The notes beneath the pieces are model-generated. The model saw nothing but the letters and a program-made list of their open reading frames with translations. It had not been told where the DNA came from and did not search any database. Below, one piece after another: positions 12,490 to 24,522 of a stretch of DNA of 64,000 nt. Within the stretch, counting starts at the first letter, position 1, and every line of letters starts with the position of its first letter. The DNA comes from Micropterix aruncella (taxonomy: Eukaryota > Arthropoda > Insecta > Lepidoptera > Micropterigidae), in contig OX155961.1 in assembly GCA_944548615.1 (NCBI GenBank), forward strand, positions 17,835,538 to 17,899,537, read 5' to 3'. A program made the translations under genes and the position numbers.

Positions 12490-12790
12490 CAGTAGCCTAA
12501 TAGATGGCGTTCTAAACACGCCTCTCTCGAAATAAAATAATAACAATAAATGATTTTTAAAATTCTAGCTCTTATTCTTTCAATATTATTTGGATAAAAA
12601 TGTTACTTTCTCATTTGGAATGCAGGTTTCAATACGTAATATTTACGCACTTTAAGTACAGGTAGACTAATAGATGACTATCTCCATATTTTTCTGTGAT
12701 GTAATCAGCATACGAAAAATCGATAGATGGCACTAATAATTATTGAATGTTACTACATTATTGGGTTTTTATAATCAATAAGTATTTTAG
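12490..12790 (+). repeat. dispersed repeat (partner at 58,770-59,060, inverted)
   Basis: It shares GGTTTCAATACGTAAT, TTTCTGTGAT, GATGGCACTA, TTGAATGTTA and GGGTTTTTATAATCAAT with the reverse complement of 58,770-59,060. No coding sequence is seen and the termini are not resolved. Confidence 0.55.
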
Positions 12791-12914
12791 AAAAAAACAA
12801 TTCATTATCAATGTGAGTATAGATGGCCAAATAAATTGCTATTAGTGTCGCTAGACAATGCTATCAGCGCCCTCTGCATGACGCCAGCGAAGAATGGTTG
12901 CCAAAACGTACTAT

Positions 12915-13560
12915 GGCATTCAGCGGGAGTTAATAGGCCCGGTGCAATTGAGCCATTATGACCCTGTGTGTTCTTGAGTCGGCGTAAGTCACGGGTCAGC
13001 ACCCATCCGGAAGCCGAAGTTTGAGCACAGGTAGAACTCTGTGCCTTTGGGTTAGTTTTCTCTAGAAATCGTTCTACGGGCGCTCCTGGACGGTTTGCGC
13101 ATCGTGCGACGTCAGCCAATCGACTATGCATTCCTACTGATAACCGGGTGTGTCTAAAAACGACTTTGTTTCTTATAGAGCGGGGGTGACTGTTGACCAA
13201 ATGTCAGCCGCTTTTGAAACGATTAGTTTGCTACCCGATCCTGAGTGAGGAGTCAGGCAAAGGATGCAGTGGTACGCGATGATTCGAACCGGACCGCGCA
13301 AACGACCTCGAACCCGGAACCATTCGGGAGGTCGGAGAAATCCGACCATAGCTGGTAGCGAGGACGCGTGGATGCTTGCCCGGTTTCTACCTGGCGCCAC
13401 GCGATTTGGATTCACGCAGGCGAGTTGGCGAAGTTACATAGATAGTTGATTGTCTATGTCTCTCAGTCTCTACGCTCATCCCACGGCTAAAAGAACGCTC
13501 ATATATCGTCATACCAGCCTGGGGTGATGGGTTAGCCCGCTGTATTTGACACCGCCTCAC
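12915..13560 (-). repeat. GC-rich repeat family, copy C (inverted)
   Basis: Reverse-orientation member. The 5'-type end is at about 13,560 (CCTGGGGTGATGGGTTAGCC on plus) and the 3'-type end near 12,915 (GGAGTTAATAGGCCCGG). The ORFs of 130 and 80 residues here lie in frames not conserved with the other copies, so they are not counted as genes. Confidence 0.7.
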
Positions 13561-14168
13561 TATGGCATTCACCAATCTAGTACACTATATAATCAAAGAT
13601 ATTGGTACTTAATTAGTTACAGTAAAGATTACACTGAGAAAATATATTTACATGTGCTTAAATAAGAATCTCCCTAACTGCAATAATGGCCAAATAATAA
13701 TGGACGAAGCAAAATGGGGTTAGGCCATTGCCGGCATGTTCAACGCCGTTGCCGAACTTACGTTTCTGGCAGTGGTGTATGCACTGCATGTCTGGTGCAG
13801 TCGGACTGCCGAAACGCCAAAAGCCATCAGTTGTCTTGCTAGAATGTAGCCGTATCCTCATCGATTGTACGAGACTTCATTATCGACCATTACGTAAGTA
13901 TGTACCGTCTGGCTTATCAGTTGCGTTTCGACGTCAAAAAAGGAATGAGAAGACGACTCGACATTACTGCCCTGCTGAGGCATAATTAAAACTGGCGCGT
14001 TCACATTATAATTCGTTGAGATCCAGTGCAAAGATGTAACTGTTGTAACATTAACCTAAATCCCGACTTTATTTCTAGGAATGTTTTAGTTTAAAAGGCC
14101 GGGATTTATGCACAATCAAAAAAAAAAAATTAAAATATTGATTTATGTAAATATGTAAATATTATTTA

Positions 14169-14401
14169 TCCTACTACTATTATAAACGCGAAAGTTTGTA
14201 TGAATGTATGTATGGATGTTTGTTACTCTTTCACGCAAAAACTACTGAATGTATTTTGATGAAACTTTACAATAATATAGCTTACACATCAGAATAACAC
14301 ATAGGCTATAATTTATAAGGATATATAGTTTCAGGATATATAGTATCTTCATTATCACAATTTTCCATCACCGCGCGGGTGAAACCGCGGGGCGCAGCTA
14401 A
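14169..14401 (+). mobile_element. short non-autonomous Helitron
   Basis: It starts A|TC (TCCTACTACTATTATAAACG) at 14,169. It ends with the hairpin CCGCGCGGGTGAAACCGCGG, then GCGCAGCTAA, then host T at 14,402. The interior (GTTTGTTACTCTTTCACGCA, AACTACTGAATG) is a very common lepidopteran non-autonomous type. Length is 233 bp. Confidence 0.8.
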
Positions 14402-14879
14402 TATTATATAATAATCTTACATACTTATATTACAAATTATTCAAATATTATTTATTATGAGCCATTTAAAAAAGGCATGGTTTGTTCAATGTAAAAAAAA
14501 TAAGAAAAATCTTACTTATTGTGACGTTTAGATTAAGAAATTAAAATTTATTTTGAAAAATACGTTTTACATTATTCTGTTATTTAAATAATGTTTATTT
14601 ACATCTAATCAAAAAACCGTTAAGCGTAATTTTTAAAGACTGGGGCCTTAAGGGGCGTATAAACGTTAAATGTCAACGATGACGCATGAAAATATTTAGA
14701 CTAATGTTTTATCAATTAAATAGACGAAACCTTTGCGTCCGATTAGTTACTTTCCTGGCTATTTTTTTGTATATATTTATATATAATTCCGTTTTCCGCA
14801 TTGCTACGAAACGTTCAGAATTTTCTACCACGCAGTATTATATCGAGATGCAAAACACGAATGTAGTGTAAAGGCGGCG

Positions 14880-15482
14880 TTTAAGTATTACCATTGATTT
14901 ATAAAATCAATGGTATTACGTAACGCAATTTTTGAAGATTTTTGACCCTCCCTCTCCCCCATTTAACGCGCAATAACGTTTCTCTGTACCCTCCCTCCCC
15001 GTCCCTAAACGTTATTTAATAAACAATCACCCATATTGTAATGAACATTTGCTTAAGTATAAAATATGTTAAAATGGGCTCTAATTTGTCCTAATAAACT
15101 TTCACTACTAAACTTACATTAAACTATGCCGTTTTCCTGACTTGGCCCTGTCCTTACATCCATTTTTGGATTCATCCACCATTGTTTTTCTCATGCATTC
15201 TCCTACTTTAGCTTTTTTTTACTAATAAACTTTTGAAATGAAATAACATATTCATTTTAACCTTTGACAATGCAATTAGAAACGGAAAACTAACTGAAAT
15301 AATTTTAGTCCCATATATAAATATATTTTATTCCCAAGTTTTCTATTTAAATAAAAAAACAATGTTACAAAACGCGTTGTTTCAACCCCCCCCCCCCCCC
15401 CCCCCCTTCACCCCTGTAATGCATCGTAACGTTTTACAAGACCCCCCCCCCCCCCGTCCCCTCAAATTTAGTTACGTAATAC
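14880..15482. mobile_element. possible TIR element around poly-C tracts
   Basis: ATTACGTAACGC at about 14,914 is mirrored by GTTACGTAAT at about 15,473. The interior holds CCCTCCC-rich sequence and two pure C runs (15,386-15,406 and 15,442-15,455). Just outside the left end is a short palindrome with arms ACCATTGATTT (14,890-14,915). Superfamily unknown; boundaries are approximate. Confidence 0.4.
15386..15455. repeat. poly-C tracts
   Basis: Runs of 21 C and 14 C separated by about 35 bp. Such G/C homopolymers are unstable and may be miscounted in the assembly. Confidence 0.9.
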
Positions 15483-16429
15483 TTGATCGTCCCCAAATAA
15501 CATAATATGTTTAAATAAGATTTATCGACGCCTAACAGAGACGATCATTTGTGAAATATTCGCCGCTACACACTTAACCTACTTATTATGTTTTAAAATT
15601 AAAAAAATCTATGGAATACCCGTAACGTGTGATTCATTATGGAATTTATCATCAAACATTCGCTATGTAAATATTCAGCTGCAAACAAAGTTAATACAAT
15701 CCACCAGATATATTCATTCATATGTAGGTATACAATTATAATATATCAGTCAGTAGACAGAATGTGCATCAAAGTAAATTAAGGAAAATATTGTATACGG
15801 CGAAATGAAATTATAATATGAAATGACTGTATTTGATTGTCATAAATGATTGTTTGTTTCTGCTTCTAGTCTTTATTGTGAGATATCGCAAGCACAATTA
15901 TCTTTCACATAAAGCCACAAGTTTTCAAAATTAAAGTTAATAAATAAGATCCACTGTGAGCCAGGAGAGACTTATCTATCTTTCTATTCTGTCAACTGAA
16001 AAGGAAAGGAATGTCAACTTTGGAGCATTATTGAATATTTTAGCCAAATAAAATCGTGTCCTAAGCACCTTTAGTATTTGTCGTTTTATTTCCAAAGATG
16101 ACCCGGGTGCCAAGTTATGTAGTAACCTATATAATTTCACATTTCAGTACTATTTTGTCACGGTTGTACACAGCCTTAAACCTAATCACGCTTTTAGATT
16201 TATTCTGCTGCAATGTTTAAATTATTGAATTATAAAAATCGACAAAATATCCGCAACAGTACCTATACAGTATCAAAATGAAGTAAAGCAAAATCGGTGA
16301 TATGAATTATCATCGTGACCGTGTTAACATCGTATGTTTTAACCGTGTTAAGTATTTTTAACAGTCACAATCGTGATTACCGTCAAATCCCATGGCTTGA
16401 TCCTAAATCCGTCTAAGACTCGAGCTATT

Positions 16430-17373
16430 ATAATCGGCAGCAGCTATTTCATTTCAAGGATCGGCCTAAACTTTAATAAGGATTGGCATAGGTGTGGATG
16501 AGGTCTTAATCAGCTACCAGGTGAAAAATCTTGGTACATACCTCGACCAGAATCTTTCGTGGCAGTCGCACATCAAGGTAAGAGAGGTAAGATTTTTGGT
16601 CGCCCTCACGCACTAACGAAGCTAAATATCTTTTTCAATGAGGAAAGCAAAATCACAATCTGCCAACGTTCTCTCTCTTCCCTAACCTTAATTATTCAGA
16701 TTTTGGCTTTCTCAGTATCACATAACATTTCTCAAGATCTAGCCACCAGGTTAGAAAGGCTACAAAAGCTCTGCATTCGCTTTAATTATGACCTAAGATT
16801 ATATGATCATATTACGGAGTACAGAAGGAGACTTCACTGGCTGACAGCCTAAAAAATGACAGATACGAAAGTACTGGAGGTGGGCGCTCCGAGCTATCTC
16901 ATAAGTACGTTCAATGTTGTATCAACTCACAGGCGCCCTCTGACATGTGAAGACAACCTACTGCTCTACCGCACTCTTTCTCCGTACAAAGAGCCCGTCA
17001 TTGGAATGCTTTACCATTACACTTTTAATTGAATGGAGGGATAGCACCGAGTTTGTATTTCTTTAAACGCAAGCTCAAAGAATACTTTGACACGCGTTCA
17101 TCAATTTATCTCGTCCCCTCCCCTCCCCCTTCCCTGCGTCATTATAGATTCAGTACTTTTAAAAAAAATAATTAATGTTTCATTTTCTGCTGAATTTTAA
17201 TGTTAGATACATTTGATACAAGCTACCTTTATAATTGATTTTAATAATAGTTTCATATTATTTTTACCGCAAAACATGTTTTTCCATTAGGTTAAGGTTA
17301 GCTGTAAGATATTGCTTCAACGCAATAAGCTAGCTGGTTTGTTTCAGCAAATAAAGCATTTTATTATTATTAA
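16430..17373 (+). pseudogene. CR1/Jockey-type LINE, decayed 3' part
   Basis: With frameshifts it reads LISYQVKNLGTYLDQNLSWQ (K.LG..lD..LsW...I), then RLERLQKLCIRFNYDLRLYD, HITEYRRRLHWL and a 3' tail GATATTGCTTCAACGCAATA, AATAAAGCATTTTATTATT. The block order RLqkLCIRFi..lr.yDHi.eyR..L.WL is typical of the C-terminal third of these LINEs. A 97-residue open frame at 16,559-16,852 covers part. It lacks the endonuclease and RT palm. Confidence 0.7.
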
Positions 17374-17610
17374 TACGGCGTTTTATTATTCACCCGGTGA
17401 CTAGCATACTTGTGACAGCAGACGGCTTCAGCGTGCGATTTTAACCACACATTGGTGACCCCGACGCAAACATTCTCATGAACCTTATTGTATATCTGCT
17501 GATTGAATTTGAAGAGAAAAAAACAGTGACACAATCATACAACATGAGTCAATTAAACTTCATAGTGGAGTAGACCTGTATTGACATTTTTCTTTGCCTG
17601 TCATTTTGAA

Positions 17611-17860
17611 AAATCACATTTCGTTTATCATTTCGACGAAGTCACAAAATACGCCTGCGTAAGTTCTCCAAGACAATTTTGGGGGCAATGCCCTCTGCTT
17701 TTTAAGACCCTATTGTTTCCTTCGCTATAGTAAAAGAGACAAGGGGATGAACCATTGCATTGATTTCTTTGCGAGCACCAGGCATTGTGAGCGCAACGTC
17801 ATTCGACATCTTGAACTTGGACGTTTGATTTTGGACCAGAAACTTTAAATGTTGAAATAT
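17611..17860 (+). repeat. ~250-bp direct repeat, left copy
   Basis: It matches 18,948-19,183 (CACAAAATACGCCTGCGTAA, GGGATGAACCATTG, TTGATTTCTTTGCGAGCACC, ATTCGACAT, TTGAACTTGGACG). The pair flanks a Helitron. It has no TG...CA ends or primer-binding site, so I do not call it an LTR pair. Confidence 0.6.
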
Positions 17861-18067
17861 CTTATTACCCTCAAAATAACTGCCTAGGAGTCGATCGTTT
17901 ATTGTATAAAAAAAACTAAATACATCGTTTTGCTATATTAAATTACTACTTTACATGATGTACAGCTGTACAAGAGGTATACACAAGAAGAATCCAACAA
18001 TGTTTATACATGTTATTATTTCCATTATTACAGTACTAAAATTATAATTTGAGTCTCTGAAATATTA

Positions 18068-18609
18068 TCTATACATATATATAAAAATGAATGTTTGTCT
18101 GTATGTCCGCTATGGACTACTAAACCGCTCGACCGATTTTGATGAAATTTTGAGGGAAACTATGGATTAGTTTGGAGATGGTTCCTGTGAAGTTTGGTAC
18201 CGATCTGACCAAAGGAAAATTTTTGTGTCCTCAATAAAACCAAAATTCTTTTTTTTGTGACTCGCTTTCGCAATTACTATTAACAAAGCACAAGGACAAT
18301 CGTTGCAAGTGTGTGGATTAAATTTAGAGAATCCATGCTTCTCACATGGGCAGCTCTATGTGGCCTGCTCACGCGTCAGAAAACCTTCTGATTTATTCGT
18401 TTACGCACCAGATGGAAAAACAAGAAATATTGTGTATCCCACAGCACTTCAATAAATATCGAATTGAAACGAAACGCTGCAATGCCACATTTTTTTCAAA
18501 ATTAACAAAATCAATAAAATGACTCAAAATGAATTGAAATTGTGTGTAATGTCTTTCCTTCAAATTTATTTTAGTTGGTGGCGAAGCAACGCGCGCAGGT
18601 TACAGCTAG
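18068..18609 (+). mobile_element. Helitron derivative carrying helicase C-terminus
   Basis: It begins A|TC at 18,068 (TCTATACATATATATAAAAA). It ends with a hairpin-rich segment (GGCGAAGCAACGCGCGC), then ACAGCTAG, then host T at 18,610. At 542 bp it is internally deleted but keeps both termini and the 3' end of the Rep-helicase gene (next entry). It sits between the two copies of the 250-bp direct repeat. Confidence 0.85.
18270..18455 (+). pseudogene. Helitron PIF1-like helicase, C-terminal 61 residues
   Basis: The open frame reads AFAITINKAQGQSLQ, then CFSHGQLYVACSRVRKPSDL, then a short tail and TAA. TINKAQGQSL and the Y/VACSRV block are the last helicase motifs (V and VI) of PIF1-type helicases in Helitron RepHel proteins, which unwind DNA during rolling-circle transposition. 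Everything upstream is deleted, so no activity is expected. The unbroken frame argues for a fairly young deletion derivative. Confidence 0.8.
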
Positions 18610-18947
18610 TATTATATAAAATATTTCAATTTATAAAATTATTTATTCGAATTTATAAAGTAGTTACAAAACTCAAAATAAAGAACAGACATTAGAAAAT
18701 AAATAAATAATGTCTATATGATCATAGGAAAAAGTTTCTTTTTATTTGATTGTATATTACGGTAACATATGCAGGTGACTATCGTTAAGTACTGTAGATA
18801 TGGTAGTTAAATTATTAAAGATAGTGAAAAATAGCAGTTTATTGTTCGCTTATAAATAAATCCATTAACTGAATAAATAATCATAATTCAGATATTATTA
18901 CGTTTATTCGTCAATATTATTACTATATTGACGAATTCAAAGAAAAT

Positions 18948-19183
18948 TCACAATTCGTTTATTTTTTCGACGTAGTCACAAAATACGCCTGCGTAAGTTC
19001 TCCACGACAATTTTGGGGGGCAAGGCACTACATTTTAACATCCTATTCTTTCCTTCCCTACAGTAAAAGATACAAGGGGATGAACCATTGTATTGATTTC
19101 TTTGCGAGCACCGGGCGTTGTGAGTGCATCGTCATTCGACATTTTGAACTTGGACGGTTGGACTCGAACCAGAAACTTTAAAT
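18948..19183 (+). repeat. ~250-bp direct repeat, right copy
   Basis: Partner of 17,611-17,860, about 1.3 kb away and in the same orientation. Confidence 0.6.
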
Positions 19184-19379
19184 ATTTTAAACATGTTTTT
19201 TTAAATGTATTCACACATTAATTAATATAACTCCCTGTTTATAGAATGCCCACCCAAGCACAAGCTTTGCTTAGTTGTCGGACAGTAACATCATTAAATA
19301 ATTGAATTTATTTCTTGCTGTAGATTAGAAATCTGTTCTCAATATCTTCGCTAACATCTTGCAAGCAGTACTTCATCGA

Positions 19380-19704
19380 ATCTGGTATCATGACTTTGTA
19401 CGCCGCGTGTATATACCAAAACATCATGTATACAAGAAAAAATATCGAGACCACCTCAACTAACTTAAATATTCATTCGCATGATACGCGAAATAAAGAG
19501 GACTTGCGTCATTTTAAGGTGCGACTGAGTAAGGTTCGGAATAGCTTTCTCTGCCAATCTTACTTATTCTACAACAAACTTCCATTACACATCAGGGGCC
19601 TTGGGGAGGTTCACTTTAAGAAAAAGGTACAGGGTATTTTGACTAAAAACCCCATTTATAGCATTGAGGATTTCGACAACATCAATTTTTCGCAGCTCTA
19701 TTGA
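19380..19704 (+). pseudogene. LINE C-terminal fragment (CR1/Jockey type)
   Basis: A 104-residue frame reads NIHSHDTRNKEDLRHFKVRL, then LSKVRNSFLCQSYLFYNKLP. The HsHdTR.K.dLr......t.ks...q..ryYNkLP pattern is the usual end of CR1/Jockey-type LINE polymerases. It lacks any upstream RT motif, so it is a 5'-truncated copy. AT-rich sequence to about 19,900 is its tail. Confidence 0.65.
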
Positions 19705-19963
19705 CCTACTTGACTATTATTATTCCTTATTCTTTCTATTATTGACTATTTTACAATTGCGTTTTATTTTTTTCTTCTAACTATTGGCTTAATGACTATA
19801 ATTATTATTACTGATTTGTTCATATTTGTGTTTTTTCTTTAAAATATCTTCCCGTATGATAATTTGTGAAATTATCCAATATTTGTTTGATTATTTAGTA
19901 CTATTGTACACATGAAAATTTTGCGAAATTATGTAAGAATTTTGATTGAAAATATTGGAAAAT

Positions 19964-20197
19964 ATTATAAATAGGATAGAAAACGAATTTACCGCGTGAA
20001 ATTTGTAGTACCCGACGTTTCGGTGACGTTGCAGCCGCCGTTGTCCAGGGTAGACATGTCCAGGGTAGACTTGAGTCTACCCTGGACAACGGCGGCTGCA
20101 ACGTCACCGAAACGTCGGGTGCTACAAATTTCACGCGGTAAATTCGTTTTCTATCCTATTTATAATGTCAAACAACCGCGATAGTCTTCGATTTTAT
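19964..20197 (-). mobile_element. foldback hairpin element with 12-bp target duplication (copy 1)
   Basis: Arms of about 90 bp run from ATTATAAATAGGATAGAAAA to CCAGGGTAGAC and back. They include CCCGACGTTTCGGTGACGTT. One arm carries a 15-bp tandem duplication (ATGTCCAGGGTAGAC). One side has an extra single-copy end (ATCGAAGACTATCGCGG, read on minus). The sequence ATATTGGAAAAT occurs immediately outside both ends (19,952-19,963 and 20,198-20,209), a 12-bp target duplication. The frames across it are palindrome artefacts. Confidence 0.8.
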
Positions 20198-20539
20198 ATA
20201 TTGGAAAATGTTGTTTCCTCTATATAACCTAGAAAATCTGCGCTTGGATGTTCAACGTATACCGATGATACCTTGCAATACCGACGTTCATATCTTATAC
20301 CTTAATAGGTATTTATTTAAATATTATACTTGTTATTTTTATTAGTTTTGACATAACCAAGTGTAGGAATTCCTATCAACTGGTTTGAAATAAATAAAAA
20401 TACAAATAAAAATTAAGTAATTTAATTACATAATATTATATTTGATGTTTTAAATTATAAATTGTTACATGATTTGTAAATTGCTTTAAATTAAATCTTG
20501 TTACACTTAGAATAACCACCAATCAATTAATAATTAATT

Positions 20540-21350
20540 GTTAAAAACTAAATACATAGTTATGCTATGTTAAATTACTATTTTACATGACTACAGCTGT
20601 ACACGAGGTATAGGTACATAAGAATAAGAAATCAAAAGCTCCAACAAATCCAGCAATGGTTATAATAATAATAATAATACATTCTTTATTTGCACTTAAA
20701 TAATACAACAAGAACAATAAAAAAATATATAAAATAATAATAAATACAACAAGAACAATAAAAAAACATATTAAAAACACGACTGCCGTTACGAAAAGTG
20801 AACGATTGTATTTATAATTATTAGAAACAATTTGTTCGTGTTAAAATTACCTTTTTTAGACAATGAAATTTTTCGCGAGAGGCCTTGTACAAGGCTCGCG
20901 ACTTCTTCCGATAAGCAATTGCCCTTTAGCGGGGCTTTACGTGAGCCGGGCCCATTGACCCCGCTTTCTAAGTGTTACGTTGCAAGGCTGCGCAAAGTGG
21001 CTATAAACATAAATCTCGAGACGATTGCGCGCCACTCGTGACGCTTTATATAGCCTCGCGGCGACCGCCGCCGCCGCACGAAGTCGGTCGCCGCCGGTGC
21101 TCAAGCTATATAATATTTAATCACAAAACTCAAAATTAGGAACAGACATTAGAAAATAGATAATTAATTTCTATATGACCAAAGGGAAAAGTTTTTTTTC
21201 TTATTAATGTGACTATTATCTTAACATATTTATGGATGACTATCATTAAATATTGTTAATATGTCAGTTAAATCACTAAAATGCCAGTTATGTATTAAAT
21301 ATAGCGGCAAATAGAAATTTATCGTCAGCTTATAAAATTATTATAAATCT
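20540..21350 (+). repeat. dispersed repeat related to 17.9-18.9 kb, with a CpG-rich insert
   Basis: Its left part (TACAGCTGTACACGAGGTAT) resembles 17,930-18,010. Its right part (CAAAACTCAAAAT, GAACAGACATTAGAAAATA) resembles 18,665-18,830. In the 18-kb copy the middle is occupied by the Helitron; here it holds an (AAT)n tract and a CpG-rich block at 20,865-21,105. That block contains CTTTATATAGCC and GCGGCGACCGCCGCCGCCGC, and I cannot identify it. Confidence 0.5.
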
Positions 21351-21589
21351 CAGTGTTCGAAAGTAGATAAATGTCAATTTTAACAACATCAAATAGTAAA
21401 ATGTCTTAACTATATTGGAAATAAAATAATCAAGATGTTACCAGGTAGCTCGTTGTAGCATTCCAACGTATTTGGATTCCTTTTTACGTAGTTTCTTCAG
21501 ACGTGGACGTGGAAAAATCAGATTATTCCCTTCTCTAGTTAAATGATTTAGAACTTTAGGCTGTATAGACAATGGTTGTATCGACAACT

Positions 21590-22262
21590 CGGGTTGTCGA
21601 CTACAGCGGGCGAGCCCGTCACCTCAGGAAGTTTTAACGATTACTCGTTCTATCTCCCTGGAGTGAGCGTAGAAGACTTGGGGACGAAACAGTCCACCAT
21701 CTAGCTACGTCACAAGCCCGTAATAGGCCAACGCCTTAACCGCGAGATAGCCAGGAATGTTACCTGGCGGGCCGACACTCACGCCCTTACATCCAATTGT
21801 GACCAGATTACTCCGGTCTCTATATTGGTTACGAGTTCGAGGTCGCTTGTGCGGTCCTCTCCCTTACGAAGCGGTGAAACGGTGTATACCGAATCTATCG
21901 CGGACCACAGCGTCCTTTGCCCGGCTGTTCACCCAGGATCGGATGGCCGATGGTCGTTTCAAGAGCAGTCGCCGTAAGGTCCGCAACCACCCCCGCCCTA
22001 TAGGAAACAGTACTGCTTCCAGACTCCCCCGACTGTGAGTCAAGAGTGCACAGTCGATTGGCATACGCCGCACGGTGCGCAGACCGTCCAGGAGCGCCAG
22101 AAGTTTGATTCCCAGGGGAAACTGGCCATAAGGCCATAGTCCTACCCAGGCTCGCACTTCATGCGTGGAGGCCGTCGGATAGGTGTTGACCCGTGAGTGT
22201 GACTAAACCTGAACAGAATGGGTCTTCGTGGCCAACTCAGCAAGGGCCCATTAACTCCCTAA
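21590..22262 (+). repeat. GC-rich repeat family, copy D
   Basis: It starts GTCGACTACAGCGGGCGAGC and ends CAAGGGCCCATTAACTCCC, closely following copy A throughout. Open frames occur in both strands. None is conserved as a protein across copies by eye. Confidence 0.75.
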
Positions 22263-22358
22263 ATTTTGTTTCGACAATAATATTTTTGAATTCAAACAGC
22301 GACCAGCAAGAAAGTCATTTTTAAATGTAATCTCTTACAGTAATTTCGTTTCACAATA

Positions 22359-23449
22359 AGGGCGGGTCGATGTTGACAGTCTGTAGCGGCCATGTTGCTT
22401 TGGCGGCGTCTAAGTCTGTTGTTTTCCATTCACTGATGCGAGATCACCATAGCAAGTTATACGATTGAGCAGCGCGTTTAAACTTTATTATCGAAATGAA
22501 TGTTCGCTAATGTATGGTTATCTCTCGCGGAGGTGACGTGAATTGGCCACCGAGATCGTGCGATTTGACCCCGTTAGACTTTTCTTGTGGGGTTTTCTGA
22601 AGTCGCAGGTCTAGGTCAATAAGCCGCAATCCACCGATGCACTCAAAGTCAACATACTAACGCTTTCAATCTCGGTATACCGAGGTCTCGAAATACCGAG
22701 ATCCCGCATGATTTCATCAGTCCCGCTCACTGCGGGATTGAAGTGCGGGATCCCGCGGGATTTGCGGGATTGAAAATTATTCCACCAAAAAGTGTGATTC
22801 GAAGGGAAATTAAGCAATTAATGAAGCTGCTAACGAAGCCGCCCGCTCTAATTCCTCGTATCGAAACCATCATAAAGAAAGAGATGACTTTATGAATCGG
22901 GTGGATTGATGGGTAGATACATAACGCTAACACACAAAGTCTGTAGTGCCTACAAGCGTAGAAGCTGAGCGGGTGTCCTCCGCTGCCGATTATCTTGCCA
23001 ATAAGATAAGAAGTAGTTTGGCTGATGACACTTTCGGGATGTTGTGTTTCCTGCGAAAACACTTCCAAAATGCAAAGTAAATTTATTTTCGTACTTGTTT
23101 TTTTTCTAATAAATATTTTTAAGTTTAAGCATGCTATGTTTAACTACTCACTGATAACCACTTTTATCGAAAAATGCGGGATCCCGTTATATCGGGATCC
23201 CGCGTCATTGAATTTTTTTGATCTTGCCTATTCCGGGATTGGAAGCCCTAACCCAGGCCATCGCTCAGATTCAGTCGGATCAATGAGGCAGTCATTAAAA
23301 ATTCGACCTCTCGGATCCGTGCCATCGTGCGAAGCCGCGGATTTATTCCATACATAGTAGCACACATGGGCCTTTCAAATAAAAAAGATTTTCGTTAATA
23401 CCTCACACAGCTTGTTTTATTGCACAGACTGTCAACATCGACCCGTCCT
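22359..23449 (+). mobile_element. mariner-like element with both TIRs and TA target site, degenerate
   Basis: The left TIR AGGGCGGGTCGATGTTGACA and the right end TGTCAACATCGACCCGTCCT are inverted copies with one mismatch. Each is flanked by TA (22,357 and 23,450), the Tc1/mariner target. At 1,091 bp it is near the size of a short mariner. Part of the interior (about 22,665-23,230) is occupied by GGGATCCCG-rich palindromic sequence that looks like a nested insertion. Confidence 0.8.
22523..22655 (+). pseudogene. mariner-like transposase fragment, frameshifted
   Basis: It reads SRGGDVNWPPRSCDLTPLDF, then after a one-base loss FLWGFLKSQV, a stop, and VNKPQSTDALKVNI. The WPPRSCDLTPLDFFLWG block is the third-aspartate region of the DDE/D catalytic domain in mariner-related transposases. 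This enzyme would cut and rejoin element ends at TA. The frameshift and stop make it inactive. Confidence 0.75.
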
Positions 23450-24522
23450 TATTGGAAAACCCTTTATATTTTTTAAAAATAAAATCAGTATCAAAAATGC
23501 GTCGAAATGGTCTACTAGCGACTGTACGAGCTTAAAACTTCTATATCAGCCGGACAGGAGGTGCGCACGCGTGCTATTTCACATTCATCTCTTTGACTAG
23601 TGGGCAAAAACGCGATAACAAAGCCGCAACTTATCACGGTCAGCGTACGTGCCTCCAGAGTGAAGCGATAATCGTTATACTGGAGGGACTACTGCCGATA
23701 TTTTTGGAAAGTCAAAACAATAGACGCTAGTGATTTTATTTTATTGCTGACAGGTACCGATCAGCCGCACGCTAAATATCGATTCCTGAAAGGAATACAC
23801 AAAATGGTGTTTTTTAATGCAAATCTATTGTACGTCTAGATCTACGTTTTTTTTACTTAATTTAAAAACAAATATTATTTTAATAAAAAAATGTTTTTTT
23901 AAAATCGGGTTGATGTGTTACATGTTTTTTTATTTTTTTCAAAGGTGGTGCCTTTTTCTAGAACCACAAACCTTCCCATATTTCGTCTCGATGAAGCGAC
24001 ATACAATGCGGCACTGTTCTGGGTATTGGCTATATAATAATTGCGATACTTTACTTGCATTCGATATCAAACTGTCTTGTTTTCTTCTCTTTGATTTAAC
24101 ATTTTATTTAATCGGGGATAATTGCGATTCCTGGTTCGATTTTTTTACTCAAATTCTGTACTTCGTACCCATCATTTTAAAATTTCAATTACTAACCACG
24201 TTAATCACTAAATATATTAAGAAATGACTTACAACAAAGTTAGATTATTGTCACGATTGTATGTAAGATACTTGTCTTCTATTCTAGAATTTATAATAAC
24301 GCAGTTATGAAGCATTAAAATTCAGATTAAAACATTTTAATTCACTGATACATTCGCTATTTATTTATTTATTTATTTTATAAAGTAATGTAAAAAAAAT
24401 AAGACATGGACATATACATGGACGCAGAATCGTTAAAAATAAACATTGGTATAGAGAAAAAACATAGCTATATGCATATAAATGTGCTAGCATATCCGAA
24501 ATGAGGCGAAATCGCACAACCA

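Noticed and set aside
17611..19183. LTR retrotransposon with two 250-bp LTRs
   Set aside because: The pair is direct, but there are no TG/CA ends, primer-binding site, gag or pol. The interior is mostly a Helitron.
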